Positions 1-7,258 are shown, counted from the stretch's first letter. The stretch: 9,068 nucleotides of DNA from CAYQUC01 sp048061315 (GCA_048061315.1 JBGMRJ010000107.1:1-9068); one strand, 5' to 3'. Translations and numbers: made by a program. Notes: generated by a model not told the origin, from the sequence alone.

Positions 1-1318
1 CATAACAATTTAATTCGCCTTCATTTAATGTGATATTAATTTGTGAACCTTCTTTTACATCAGTATAGCTACGCACAATTTTGTTTGATTCAACTGTTTT
101 TACAATTGAATATCCTCGATTTAAAGTGGCTAACGGACTGACACTGTGTAAAGCTCGTGATAATAGGCTTATTTGATGATATTTAATGTCATAATTTTTT
201 GTCCAGGCAGTATTTAATTTTTGGCTTAAGTAATCCTGTTTAATTTTTAATTGCTCCAGTTTTTTTGAAGGCTCCAGATTGTTTAAGCGAATATGAAGGA
301 GGTTTAGTTTATTTGCGCTACTGTTTAATTTGTCAATGGTTTTAGAATTTAGCCGTAAACTAATATCGTCTAGTCGTTGTGTTATGTTTTGTAGATAATG
401 CCCAGGGTGTACTAATTGAGAGTGGCGTAATTTGATTGATTCATTACATTGAAATAATTTGTGTTTTATCGTTTGATTGAGTCGTAAATACAATTTATTT
501 AAATTTTCAGTTAATACTGATTGATCCGGGCTAACAGACTCAGCTGCTGCAGTTGGTGTTGCTGCACGATGATCTGCAACGTAATCGGCAATTGTAATAT
601 CAACTTCATGGCCAATTCCTGATATGATGGGAATATTGCATTTGAAAATTGCTCGTGCAACAAGTTCATCATTAAACGACCATAAATCTTCTAACGAGCC
701 ACCACCACGAGATAAAATCAAACAATCACATTCTTTTCTTTGTTCAGCAATATTAATTGCTTTTGTTATTTGAGCTGCTGCGTTAGTGCCTTGTACCAGG
801 GTGGGATAAACAATTATTCTTTGAGCTGGATAACGTCGTTTTAATGTTGTTAATATATCATGAATAGCAGCACCCGTTGGTGAAGTGATTATGCCTATGC
901 AGGAGCTGATTTTTGGGATTGGCTTTTTGTGTTCCGAATTAAACAAACCTTCGTTATTTAATTTATTTTTTAAGTCATCGAATTTCTTCTGTAACAATCC
1001 TTCGCCAGCATCTTCCAGATGCTCAACAATACACTGAAATTCACCACGCGTTTCATAAAAGCTGATGCGAGCACGAATAATTATTTTTTTACCATTTTCA
1101 GGTGTTATGCCAACCAGTTTGTTCTTGTTACGAAACATGGCGCAGCGAACCTGACTGCTTTGATCTTTCAATGTGAAATACCAGTGACCCGAGGCTGGTA
1201 CTGCAAGATTTGAGATTTCACCTTCAATCCAAAGTAATGGAAATCCTGATTCAAGGACAGTTCGGACTTCACGAGTTAACCGTGAAATTGTATAGATATC
1301 TTTAAATTTAGTTGCCAT
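1..1318 (-). CDS. xseA: Exodeoxyribonuclease VII large subunit (3' end outside window)
   Basis: This is the large catalytic subunit of exonuclease VII, which degrades single-stranded DNA to oligonucleotides in the cytoplasm together with XseB. I translated the minus strand from the ATG at 1316-1318 and found 439 codons without a stop, so only the C-terminus is missing (E. coli XseA is about 456 residues). The N-terminal OB-fold region is at roughly residues 1-100 (ISRLTREVR, WIEGEISNL, SGHWYFTLKD). The catalytic domain carries TSPTGAAIHD (D154), RGGGSLEDLWSFNDE (R204) and GIGHEVD (H237), followed by a VADHRAATPTAAAE segment. A long, probably coiled-coil helical region follows, then a C-terminal part with LNRGYSIV. 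The three key residues sit one position before the E. coli D155, R205 and H238. No strong Shine-Dalgarno sequence precedes the start, but the family N-terminus supports it. It lies on the opposite strand to guaB, as in E. coli, with one extra gene between them. Confidence 0.96.
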   Translation of the reverse strand, partial: MATKFKDIYTISRLTREVRTVLESGFPLLWIEGEISNLAVPASGHWYFTLKDQSSQVRCAMFRNKNKLVGITPENGKKIIIRARISFYETRGEFQCIVEHLEDAGEGLLQKKFDDLKNKLNNEGLFNSEHKKPIPKISSCIGIITSPTGAAIHDILTTLKRRYPAQRIIVYPTLVQGTNAAAQITKAINIAEQRKECDCLILSRGGGSLEDLWSFNDELVARAIFKCNIPIISGIGHEVDITIADYVADHRAATPTAAAESVSPDQSVLTENLNKLYLRLNQTIKHKLFQCNESIKLRHSQLVHPGHYLQNITQRLDDISLRLNSKTIDKLNSSANKLNLLHIRLNNLEPSKKLEQLKIKQDYLSQKLNTAWTKNYDIKYHQISLLSRALHSVSPLATLNRGYSIVKTVESNKIVRSYTDVKEGSQINITLNEGELNCY

Positions 1319-1348
1319 GAAATATCTTAAAAATTTTAATTAATGTCT

Positions 1349-1354
1349 AGTATA
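1349..1354 (-). promoter_or_regulatory. Possible -10 box for xseA
   Basis: The minus strand reads TATACT about 30 bases upstream of the xseA start, between that start and the terminator of the preceding gene. At 17-base spacing no recognisable -35 box is present, because that position falls in the terminator stem and T-tract. The placement suits a promoter needed after a terminator, but the sequence support is weak. Confidence 0.25.
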
Positions 1355-1363
1355 GTTGTAAGC

Positions 1364-1392
1364 AAAAAAAAAGGCCGGTAAACCGACCTTTT
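1364..1392 (-). terminator. Rho-independent terminator of the small lipoprotein gene
   Basis: Read on the minus strand, an 8-bp stem (AAGGTCGG pairing with CCGGCCTT, one G-T wobble) closes a TTTA loop and runs into nine consecutive Ts ending at 1364. It starts about 20 bases after the stop codon of the lipoprotein gene and ends about 45 bases before xseA. It should therefore separate the two transcripts. On the plus strand only four Ts follow the stem, so it is directional. Confidence 0.9.
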
Positions 1393-1411
1393 AGTTGTAA
1401 CTCGAATACTA

Positions 1412-1726
1412 TTAACCTAGATTCGGTTTAGCATCTCTTTGTTCCAGATATTGTTTATAAGCATTTTCAGCCTGATGCTTGGCTTTATTTGCAAGCTTAA
1501 CTGCCATATCGAAACTTTCTTCTTTAAGCGCTTTTTGGGCTTTTTTGATAATCTTACCAGTATCACGCCATTCATAATTTACCTTTTTTGCACGAGAATT
1601 TGCAGTTTGAGCAGCGGTGATTGCCGCAGTTGCTTGCTCGGCATTACTTGATGCAGAATCCGGTGATGAGCCACATGCACTGAGCGTTAATGCAATTGCT
1701 GCTACCAATAAAACTAATTTTTTCAT
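1412..1726 (-). CDS. Small lipoprotein, SoxXA-binding-protein (SoxK)-like
   Basis: This encodes a 104-residue predicted lipoprotein. The start at 1726 is chosen over an upstream in-frame ATG at 1744 because GGAGGA (1731-1736) sits four bases before it and the signal peptide then begins MKK. The signal peptide (residues 1-17) ends in a lipobox LSAC with Cys18 as the lipidated residue. The mature 87 residues begin with a Ser/Ala-rich linker and then form a highly charged helical segment. This contains AITAAQTANSRAKK, a YEWRDTG motif (WRDT at 53-56) and a Lys/Ala-rich repeat (IIKKAQKAL, AVKLANKAKHQAENAY). From memory this resembles the small lipoproteins annotated as SoxXA-binding protein (SAXB/SoxK), which assist cytochrome SoxXA in thiosulfate oxidation. 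I cannot confirm this by search. No other sox gene is visible here. A generic helical periplasmic lipoprotein is the alternative. The gene is monocistronic, with its own terminator. Confidence 0.85.
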   Translation of the reverse strand: MKKLVLLVAAIALTLSACGSSPDSASSNAEQATAAITAAQTANSRAKKVNYEWRDTGKIIKKAQKALKEESFDMAVKLANKAKHQAENAYKQYLEQRDAKPNLG

Positions 1727-1730
1727 TTTT

Positions 1731-1736
1731 TCCTCC
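1731..1736 (-). promoter_or_regulatory. Strong Shine-Dalgarno of the small lipoprotein gene
   Basis: The minus strand reads GGAGGA, four bases before the ATG at 1724-1726. This is the strongest ribosome binding site in the window. It decides the start codon, because the ATG at 1744 lies upstream of it and would make the site part of the coding region. It suggests high expression of this lipoprotein. Confidence 0.85.
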
Positions 1737-1747
1737 AAAAACAACTA

Positions 1748-1777
1748 TTTATATTTTTATGTAAATCCGGTGGTTCA
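1748..1777 (-). promoter_or_regulatory. Weak candidate promoter for the small lipoprotein gene
   Basis: The minus strand has a -10-like TATAAA (1748-1753), and 18 bases upstream TGAACC (1772-1777), which matches the -35 consensus at only three positions. Transcription would start a few bases before the Shine-Dalgarno sequence. The region is AT-rich, so such boxes arise by chance. This is the best candidate I found, not a firm call. Confidence 0.25.
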
Positions 1778-1824
1778 GTGTGCATAACCAGGTTGATATC
1801 TCTGAATAGTCAGGTATATATCGC

Positions 1825-1836
1825 TAAGCATGCTTA
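1825..1836. repeat. 12-bp perfect palindrome in the lipoprotein/guaB divergent region
   Basis: TAAGCATGCTTA is a perfect 12-bp palindrome lying about 100 bases upstream of the lipoprotein start and about 130 bases upstream of the guaB promoter. It could be an operator half-way between two divergent genes. A single short palindrome can also be accidental, and no regulator family is recognisable from it. Confidence 0.3.
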
Positions 1837-1953
1837 TGAATCCTTTTCAACCATACTATATGATTGACTCCTTTTGCTATTATGCGCATTACGGTTAAAA
1901 ATTAGCAATCATTTAATTTACTTAATTTGCTCATTAATCCGCTCAATACGCCA

Positions 1954-1982
1954 TTGTCGCTGGCTGTAATAGATATTATAAT
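1954..1982 (+). promoter_or_regulatory. Sigma70-type promoter for guaB(A-tadA)
   Basis: TTGTCG (1954-1959, four of six -35 matches) is followed after exactly 17 bases by a perfect -10 TATAAT (1977-1982). Transcription would start near 1989, giving a leader of about 24 bases that contains the AAGGA ribosome binding site. It is the best promoter in the window and is placed to drive the whole guaB-guaA-tadA unit. I do not see a PurR-like operator. Confidence 0.65.
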
Positions 1983-2012
1983 TGACTGTTTAACCTCGAA
2001 GGATCTTATAGA

Positions 2013-3631
2013 ATGCTACGAATTGTTGAAGATGCCCTTACTTTTGATGATGTTTTATTATTACCTGCCCATTCGACTGTTCTGCCCAAAGATGTCAGCT
2101 TAACAACGAAGCTCACTAAAGCAATAACCTTAAATATACCGATATTATCGGCTGCTATGGACACTGTCACCGAGTCTCGATTGGCAATTTCCCTGGCCCA
2201 GGAGGGTGGAATTGGCATAATTCACAAAAATATGACAATTGAACAACAGGCTAAAGAGATTCGTAAAGTTAAGAAATTTGAAAGTGGGGTTATCAAAGAT
2301 CCTATAACAGTAACTCCTAATACTACTATCCGTGATGTTGTTGAATTGACCCACAAACACAATATATCCGGGGTTCCCGTGGTAGAGGGTGAAGATTTGC
2401 TTGGTATTGTTACCAGTAGAGATTTGCGTTTTGAGCTCCGCCTGGATGAACCGGTTANNNNNNNNNNNNNNNNNNNNNNNNNNNNNNNNNNNNNNNNNNN
2501 NNNNNNNNNNNNNNNNNNNNNNNNNNNNNNNNNNNNNNNNNNNNNNNNNNNNNNNNNGGTATTGTTACCAGTAGAGATTTGCGTTTTGAGCTCCGCCTGG
2601 ATGAACCGGTTAAAAATATAATGATTCCCAAAGATCAGTTAATTACAGTAAAAGAGGGAGCCAGTAGAGGTGAAATCCGTAAATTATTACATGAAAATCG
2701 GATCGAAAAGGTCTTGGTTATTAATGATGAATTTAAATTACGTGGATTAGTTACAGTTAAAGATATTCAAAAAGCATCAGAGTTTCCTAATGCGTGTAAG
2801 GATGAATTAGCACAACTACGGGTAGGTGCTGCGGTTGGTGTCGGTGTAGGTACTGATGAGCGTGTTACTGCATTAGTTGAAGCTGGTGTTGATATTATCG
2901 TAGTTGACACTGCTCATGGTCACTCTCAGGGAGTAATAGACCGTGTAAGCTGGGTTAAGAAACATTTTCCAGATGTTCAGGTGATTGGTGGAAATATTGC
3001 TACTGCTAGTGCTGCCATTGCATTACGTGATGCGGGTGCTGATGCCGTTAAAGTCGGTATTGGTCCAGGCTCAATTTGTACCACCAGAATAGTTGCCGGT
3101 GTGGGAGTACCACAGATAACGGCGATAGCAAATGTAGCCGAGGCGTTAAAGGGATCGGGTATCCCGGTTATCGGTGATGGTGGTATACGTTATTCCGGTG
3201 ATATGGCAAAAGCAATAGTAGCCGGAGCAAGCTGTATTATGGTTGGCAGTATGTTAGCGGGTACTGAAGAAGCGCCCGGTGAAGTCGAGTTATATCAGGG
3301 CAGATCGTATAAATCGTATCGTGGTATGGGTTCCATTGGCGCAATGGCAAATAAAAATGGCTCCAGTGATCGCTATTTCCAGGAAAGTAGCGATACGGAT
3401 AAATTAGTGCCTGAAGGAATAGAAGGTCGGATACCTTTTAAAGGACCCATTAGCTCGGTCATCAATCAATTGCTGGGTGGTTTACGCGCTAGCATGGGTT
3501 ACACTGGTTGTGCTTCTATTGACGATATGTGTACTAAACCTGAATTTGTTCGAATTACGAATGCAGGCGTTCGTGAGAGCCATGTTCATGATGTTAGTAT
3601 AACCAAAGAAGCACCCAACTACAGGGTGTAA
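2013..3631 (+). CDS. guaB: Inosine-5'-monophosphate dehydrogenase (interrupted by a scaffold gap)
   Basis: GuaB oxidises IMP to XMP with NAD+, the first committed step of GMP synthesis. The start ATG at 2013 has AAGGA nine bases upstream and the family N-terminus (MLRIVEDALTFDDVLLLPAHS). The frame is interrupted by 100 Ns (2458-2557) flanked by an exact 55-bp duplication. As deposited, the frame hits a false TAA at 2619-2621. Removing the Ns and one repeat copy joins 445 and 1019 bases into 488 codons (487 residues, against 488 in E. coli), so the gene is probably intact. In that numbering, two CBS domains occupy about residues 93-205 and the gap falls inside them. The catalytic loop GPGSICTTR places the nucleophile at Cys304. 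VDTAHGHS, GDGGIRYSGD and the active-site flap segment YRGMGSIGAM are present. It probably leads an operon with guaA and tadA. Confidence 0.96.
2403..2457 (+). repeat. 55-bp direct repeat, copy 1 (left gap edge)
   Basis: These 55 bases, ending exactly at the first N, are identical to the 55 bases that begin right after the last N. They encode part of the GuaB CBS region (TSRDLRFELRLDEP). The copies abut the gap on both sides, which is the signature of two contig ends that overlap and were scaffolded without merging. It is not a biological repeat. Confidence 0.95.
2458..2557. other. Assembly gap of exactly 100 Ns
   Basis: Exactly 100 Ns lie here, the conventional placeholder for a gap of unknown size. 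Because the flanking 55 bases are identical and the guaB frame closes perfectly when the gap plus one copy (155 bases) is removed, the true gap is most likely negative: the contigs overlap and no sequence is missing. Confidence 0.97.
2558..2612 (+). repeat. 55-bp direct repeat, copy 2 (right gap edge)
   Basis: This is identical to 2403-2457 and starts at the first base after the Ns. The overlap of 55 bases equals a k-mer size commonly used by de Bruijn graph assemblers, which fits contig ends that share one k-mer. See the guaB entry for the reconstructed frame. Confidence 0.95.
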
Positions 3632-3638
3632 TTCCTCT

Positions 3639-3674
3639 ATGATGTCACCACTAAATTACTGGAACTTCAATTGA
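3639..3674 (+). other. Possible 11-codon leader ORF overlapping the guaA start
   Basis: An ATG-ATG pair starts a short frame encoding MMSPLNYWNFN. Its TGA stop (3672-3674) shares two bases with the TTG start of guaA (3671-3673). The arrangement would suit translational coupling onto a weak start codon. It has no clear Shine-Dalgarno sequence of its own, and in 39 bases such an ORF can occur by chance. Confidence 0.2.
3661..3664 (+). promoter_or_regulatory. Shine-Dalgarno supporting the TTG start of guaA
   Basis: GGAA lies six bases before TTG (3671-3673). The next upstream in-frame stop is the guaB TAA at 3629-3631. The only other upstream initiator-like codon in frame, CTG at 3659, overlaps this site. 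The TTG is therefore the best-supported start. Confidence 0.55.
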
Positions 3675-5266
3675 CCAAGCAAAAATCTGTTTCGCCAAAT
3701 ATTCATCTCGATAGAATTTTAATTTTAGATTTCGGTTCGCAATATACGCAATTAATTGCCAGACGTGTTCGTGAGTGCGGTGTCTACTGTGAAATTCATT
3801 CCTATGAAATGACGGATGCCGAGTTATTAAAGTTTTCACCAAAAGGGATTATTTTATCAGGTGGACCAGAGTCTGTAACGTCAGATGAAACACCAAGAGC
3901 ATCACATAAAGTTTTTGAACTCGGTGTACCGGTTTTTGGGATTTGTTATGGTATGCAAACTATGGCTGCGCAACTTGGTGGTGAAGTTGCAGCATCAAAT
4001 TCTCGTGAATTTGGCTATGCACAAGTTAGAGCACGTGGACATTCTGATTTGTTGCGCGATATAGAAGACCATACTAATGATGAAGGTTTCGGTTTACTGG
4101 ATGTCTGGATGAGTCACGGTGATCGGGTTGAAAGGCTACCTGACGGTTTTAAAGTTATTTCAAGTACCGATAATGCACCGATGGCTGGAATGGCGAATGA
4201 AGAAAAGAAATTTTATGGCCTTCAATTTCACCCCGAGGTAACACACACTCGACAAGGTGGGCGAATTTTACAACGCTTTGTGAACGAAATTTGTGATTGT
4301 AAAGAACTGTGGACATCAAAAAATATTATTGGCGATAGTATTACTACTATTAGAGAAAAAGTTTCCGATGAAGAGGTATTATTAGGTTTATCAGGTGGTG
4401 TCGATTCCTCAGTTGTCGCAGCCATCCTTCATAAAGCCATAGCAAAAAAATTAACCTGTGTATTTGTTGATAATGGATTACTTCGTTTACACGAAGGCGA
4501 TCAGGTTATGTCGATGTTTGCCGCGCATATGGGTGTACGTGTGATTCGTGTAGATGCTGAAAGTCGTTTTCTGGATGCACTTAAAGGCGTCACTGACCCC
4601 GAGAAGAAACGAAAAATCATTGGTAATTTATTTATTGAAATTTTTGAAGAAGAATCCAGTAAATTAAATAATGTTAATTGGCTGGCGCAAGGAACAATAT
4701 ATCCTGATGTTATTGAATCTGCAGGTGCTAAATCGGGTAAAGCGCATGTGATTAAATCACATCATAATGTTGGTGGTTTACCAGAACACATGAAGCTTGG
4801 CTTAGTTGAACCCTTGCGCGAGTTATTTAAAGATGAAGTCCGCAAACTGGGTGTCGAATTAGGATTGCCTTATGATATGGTTTACCGTCATCCTTTTCCT
4901 GGACCCGGCTTAGGGGTTCGAATTCTGGGTGAAGTAAAAAAAGAATATGCAGACTTATTAAGACGAGCTGATGATATATTTATATCTGAATTACGTAACC
5001 ACGATTTATACGATAAGGTCAGTCAGGCATTTGCGGTATTTTTACCCGTTAAATCCGTTGGTGTTATGGGTGATGGTCGACGCTATGATTATGTGATTGC
5101 ACTCCGAGCTGTAGAAACGATTGATTTTATGACAGCTCGTTGGGCTCATTTACCGTATGAGTTTTTAGAATTGGTATCCAATAGAATTATAAACGAAATA
5201 GACGGAATATCCCGTGTAACGTATGATATTTCCGGCAAACCTCCTGCCACAATTGAGTGGGAATAA
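3671..5266 (+). CDS. guaA: GMP synthase (glutamine-hydrolysing)
   Basis: GuaA aminates XMP to GMP using glutamine and ATP, the step after GuaB. The 531-residue product (E. coli has 525) starts at a TTG, because no in-frame ATG precedes the conserved RILILDFGSQYTQ segment. The class I glutamine amidotransferase domain spans about residues 15-205, with nucleophile Cys92 in FGICYGMQTM and His187/Glu189 in QFHPEV. The ATP pyrophosphatase domain follows, with the P-loop SGGVDSS at 241-247. The C-terminal dimerisation domain ends in the typical KPPATIEWE. All key residues are present and shifted by six from E. coli because of a longer N-terminus. It begins 39 bases after guaB, with no terminator between, and ends 14 bases before tadA, so a shared transcript is likely. 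Confidence 0.98.
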   Translation: MTKQKSVSPNIHLDRILILDFGSQYTQLIARRVRECGVYCEIHSYEMTDAELLKFSPKGIILSGGPESVTSDETPRASHKVFELGVPVFGICYGMQTMAAQLGGEVAASNSREFGYAQVRARGHSDLLRDIEDHTNDEGFGLLDVWMSHGDRVERLPDGFKVISSTDNAPMAGMANEEKKFYGLQFHPEVTHTRQGGRILQRFVNEICDCKELWTSKNIIGDSITTIREKVSDEEVLLGLSGGVDSSVVAAILHKAIAKKLTCVFVDNGLLRLHEGDQVMSMFAAHMGVRVIRVDAESRFLDALKGVTDPEKKRKIIGNLFIEIFEEESSKLNNVNWLAQGTIYPDVIESAGAKSGKAHVIKSHHNVGGLPEHMKLGLVEPLRELFKDEVRKLGVELGLPYDMVYRHPFPGPGLGVRILGEVKKEYADLLRRADDIFISELRNHDLYDKVSQAFAVFLPVKSVGVMGDGRRYDYVIALRAVETIDFMTARWAHLPYEFLELVSNRIINEIDGISRVTYDISGKPPATIEWE

Positions 5267-5280
5267 ATAAAGTTACTCTG

Positions 5281-5793
5281 ATGGATAGTAATCCAGTTAG
5301 TGGACATAAAAAAAATCCAGAAACTACCGATGATTTAGCCTGGATGCGCCATGCATATAATCTGGCTTTAAAAGCGCAACAACAAGGTGAAGTTCCCGTT
5401 GGTGCCGTTTTAATAAAGGAAAATAAAATTATTGGAGAAGGTTGGAATAGACCTATCAAAAATAATGATCCTACCGCCCATGCCGAAATTATGGCATTAC
5501 GCTCAGCAGCTGAAAAAATTCAAAACTATCGATTAGTCGATACTACACTCTATGTTACTTTAGAGCCTTGTGTCATGTGTGCTGGAGCGATTATTCATTC
5601 CAGAGTCAAAAAAGTAATATACGCTACAAGTGATCCCCGAGCTGGAGCAGCAGGTAGTGTTTTTTCAATATTGAATAGCGCTGAATTAAATCATAAAGTT
5701 GATATTGAAAATGGACTCTTACAAAATGAATCAGCTGAATTACTACGCGATTTTTTTAAATCAAGGCGTAGAAAAACCGCTAGTAAAAGGTAA
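5281..5793 (+). CDS. tadA: tRNA-specific adenosine deaminase
   Basis: TadA deaminates A34 of tRNA-Arg(ACG) to inosine, an essential wobble modification in the cytoplasm. The 170-residue product (E. coli about 167) has the cytidine/deoxycytidylate deaminase fold. VPVGAVLI is followed by TAHAEIMALR, with zinc ligand His67 and proton-shuttling Glu69, and by LEPCVMCAGA, with zinc ligands Cys97 and Cys100. NYRLVD and the C-terminal LLRDFFKSRR match the family. I chose the ATG at 5281. A GTG at 5257 in the same frame would overlap the end of guaA by 10 bases and add eight residues. Neither start has a strong Shine-Dalgarno sequence, so translation may be coupled to guaA. It ends 45 bases before the convergent GGDEF gene, and I see no terminator in between. 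Confidence 0.96.
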   Translation: MDSNPVSGHKKNPETTDDLAWMRHAYNLALKAQQQGEVPVGAVLIKENKIIGEGWNRPIKNNDPTAHAEIMALRSAAEKIQNYRLVDTTLYVTLEPCVMCAGAIIHSRVKKVIYATSDPRAGAAGSVFSILNSAELNHKVDIENGLLQNESAELLRDFFKSRRRKTASKR

Positions 5794-5838
5794 TGATTTT
5801 AGCATTATTATAAGTGAGTCTAATAGATTTTCTGAAAA

Positions 5839-7173
5839 TCAGGTATTGATTTCACGATCGAAGGTATCATTAGGATTAAAGTCTTCAGCTTCAATTTCAT
5901 GAAGTTTATCAATTACTATTTTAGCTTGCCTGACATTTTCTTTTTCCAGGTCTTCCTGAACAATTTGTAATAAGGATTCGGCGTTATCGCTATCGTCAGG
6001 ATATATCGCGACCCCAACATTCATAGTGACACGAACTTTTTCATTCTCACGTACAAAAATTGTTTGATTTGCTATGATTGATTTTATTCGGGCAGCCGAT
6101 GCGAGTGCATGATCAATGCTAATATCGGGCATAATGATTATAAACTTATCATCATTATATCGTGCTACTGTATCCATTGGGCGTATTTCTTTACTCAGTG
6201 TTGTTCCAGTTACACGAATAGTTTCATCACCTGCTAAATGGCCGTAATTTTTGTTAACGGATTTAAAATTATTAAGATCGAGCATTAATAGTGCAAATGT
6301 TTGAGAATAGCGTCGAGCTCGTTCAATTTCACTATTCAAACGAAAACCAAATTCACGTCGATTAATTAAACCTGTTAAGTTATCGTATGCTGATTGGTTT
6401 TTAATATGTATATCGGTGTTCTCAAGCTTTTCAGCAAGCTGGTTAATTGTAGTAGTTACTTCGCCTAGATCATCTCCTGAACTTGATTCAATTCTTGTAG
6501 AAGTTTCACCTAAACCTAATTGGTTAATAACATTTAAAATATTTTTAATTGGCTTTAAAACAGTTCTGTTTAAACCGATTGATACTGTAACTGCTAGTAA
6601 CACACCAAATATGGAAATCATGGTAATTAGGAACAGTATTTCGTTTTTAGATTTAAAGCCTTTAAAAACATCAGTGCGTAACTCTGTATGAAGTCGGTGT
6701 TGAAATAATCCCAGTTTTTCTGTTATGCCAATAATGTTTCGAGATATAATATTTAATTCAGTTAAGTTTGATAAGTTACTTTGATTTAAATTATTTTTAA
6801 TTGTAATCCATTCTTTCTGGATTCCAAATAAAATGTTCTGTGCTACTTCTGATTGGGTTGTTGACGATAAAATATCGTTAAACATAGTATCAATCGTGAT
6901 AATCAGATTGTCTTTTTGATGGATTGATTTTTTATCAGGGCTTTGATTTATTTTTGATAATAGTAACGGTAGTGTTTGTAAATTTGTCGATAATTCCGTA
7001 ATGGGGACTCCACCGGCAATAATTTCATCAACTGTATCTTTTGTGGCATTTAAAGTACCAAGAAAAAATAGTAAACCTAAAATCGATACAGTAAAAAGTG
7101 GAAGAATAATGGCGATGATTCCGAATAAAAATCGTGTCTGGTATGATTTTGCCCAAGGTATCAGTGTTTTCAT
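5839..7173 (-). CDS. Membrane HAMP-GGDEF protein, degenerate active site with retained I-site
   Basis: This is a 444-residue inner-membrane signalling protein. It has a TM segment at about 17-39, a mostly helical periplasmic sensor region at 41-177 with no family I recognise, and a second TM at 179-201. A HAMP linker spans about 202-254 and a GGDEF domain 263-422, followed by an acidic tail. The GGDEF fold is clear: DNLTGLINRREF at 264, Asp299 in LMLDL, FKSVN (303-307) and YGHLAGD (310-316). However, the signature loop reads NDDKF (340-344) instead of GG[D/E]EF, so both glycines and the fourth-position Glu are lost. The inhibitory-site motif RxxD is kept as RPMD (331-334), exactly five residues before it. 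By analogy with known degenerate GGDEF proteins it may bind cyclic di-GMP but not make it. No good ribosome binding site precedes the ATG. It lies 95 bases downstream of mltF on the same strand. Confidence 0.93.
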   Translation of the reverse strand: MKTLIPWAKSYQTRFLFGIIAIILPLFTVSILGLLFFLGTLNATKDTVDEIIAGGVPITELSTNLQTLPLLLSKINQSPDKKSIHQKDNLIITIDTMFNDILSSTTQSEVAQNILFGIQKEWITIKNNLNQSNLSNLTELNIISRNIIGITEKLGLFQHRLHTELRTDVFKGFKSKNEILFLITMISIFGVLLAVTVSIGLNRTVLKPIKNILNVINQLGLGETSTRIESSSGDDLGEVTTTINQLAEKLENTDIHIKNQSAYDNLTGLINRREFGFRLNSEIERARRYSQTFALLMLDLNNFKSVNKNYGHLAGDETIRVTGTTLSKEIRPMDTVARYNDDKFIIIMPDISIDHALASAARIKSIIANQTIFVRENEKVRVTMNVGVAIYPDDSDNAESLLQIVQEDLEKENVRQAKIVIDKLHEIEAEDFNPNDTFDREINT

Positions 7174-7202
7174 GCAGCTGTTTTAATTCAGTAATTTATA
7201 TC

Positions 7203-7220
7203 TGCAAACAGTAATTTGCA
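7203..7220. repeat. 18-bp inverted repeat (6-6-6) upstream of the GGDEF gene
   Basis: TGCAAA, a six-base spacer, then TTTGCA form perfect six-base arms about 30-47 bases upstream of the GGDEF start codon. If the TATAAT at 7226-7231 is the -10 box, this element sits on the transcription start. It could be an operator or form a leader hairpin. The arms contain G/C bases, which makes it less likely to be a chance AT palindrome. Confidence 0.4.
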
Positions 7221-7225
7221 CATAT

Positions 7226-7231
7226 ATTATA
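7226..7231 (-). promoter_or_regulatory. Candidate -10 box for the GGDEF gene
   Basis: The minus strand reads a perfect TATAAT about 53 bases before the ATG at 7173. At 17-base spacing the -35 position is only TACAAA, a poor match, so any promoter here may need an activator. The sequence is very AT-rich and chance matches are common. The same bases also form one arm of a 7-4-7 inverted repeat (7226-7243). Confidence 0.35.
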
Positions 7232-7258
7232 AGTATTTATAATTACAATTTGTATAGT

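Noticed and set aside
1019..1213. Plus-strand ORF of 64 residues
   Set aside because: It lies opposite the conserved N-terminal part of xseA and has no ribosome binding site or recognisable motif.
2403..2612. A real tandem duplication or frameshift inactivating guaB
   Set aside because: The copies abut a 100-N placeholder exactly, and removing gap plus one copy restores a full-length frame. An assembly overlap explains everything.
5187..5459. Minus-strand ORF of 90 residues across the guaA-tadA junction
   Set aside because: It is antisense to two well-supported genes and shows no family features.
5794..5838. A bidirectional terminator between tadA and the convergent GGDEF gene
   Set aside because: I found no stable stem followed by a T-tract on either strand in these 45 bases.
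6416..6691. Plus-strand ORF of 91 residues
   Set aside because: It is the antisense shadow of the HAMP and second membrane segment of the GGDEF gene.
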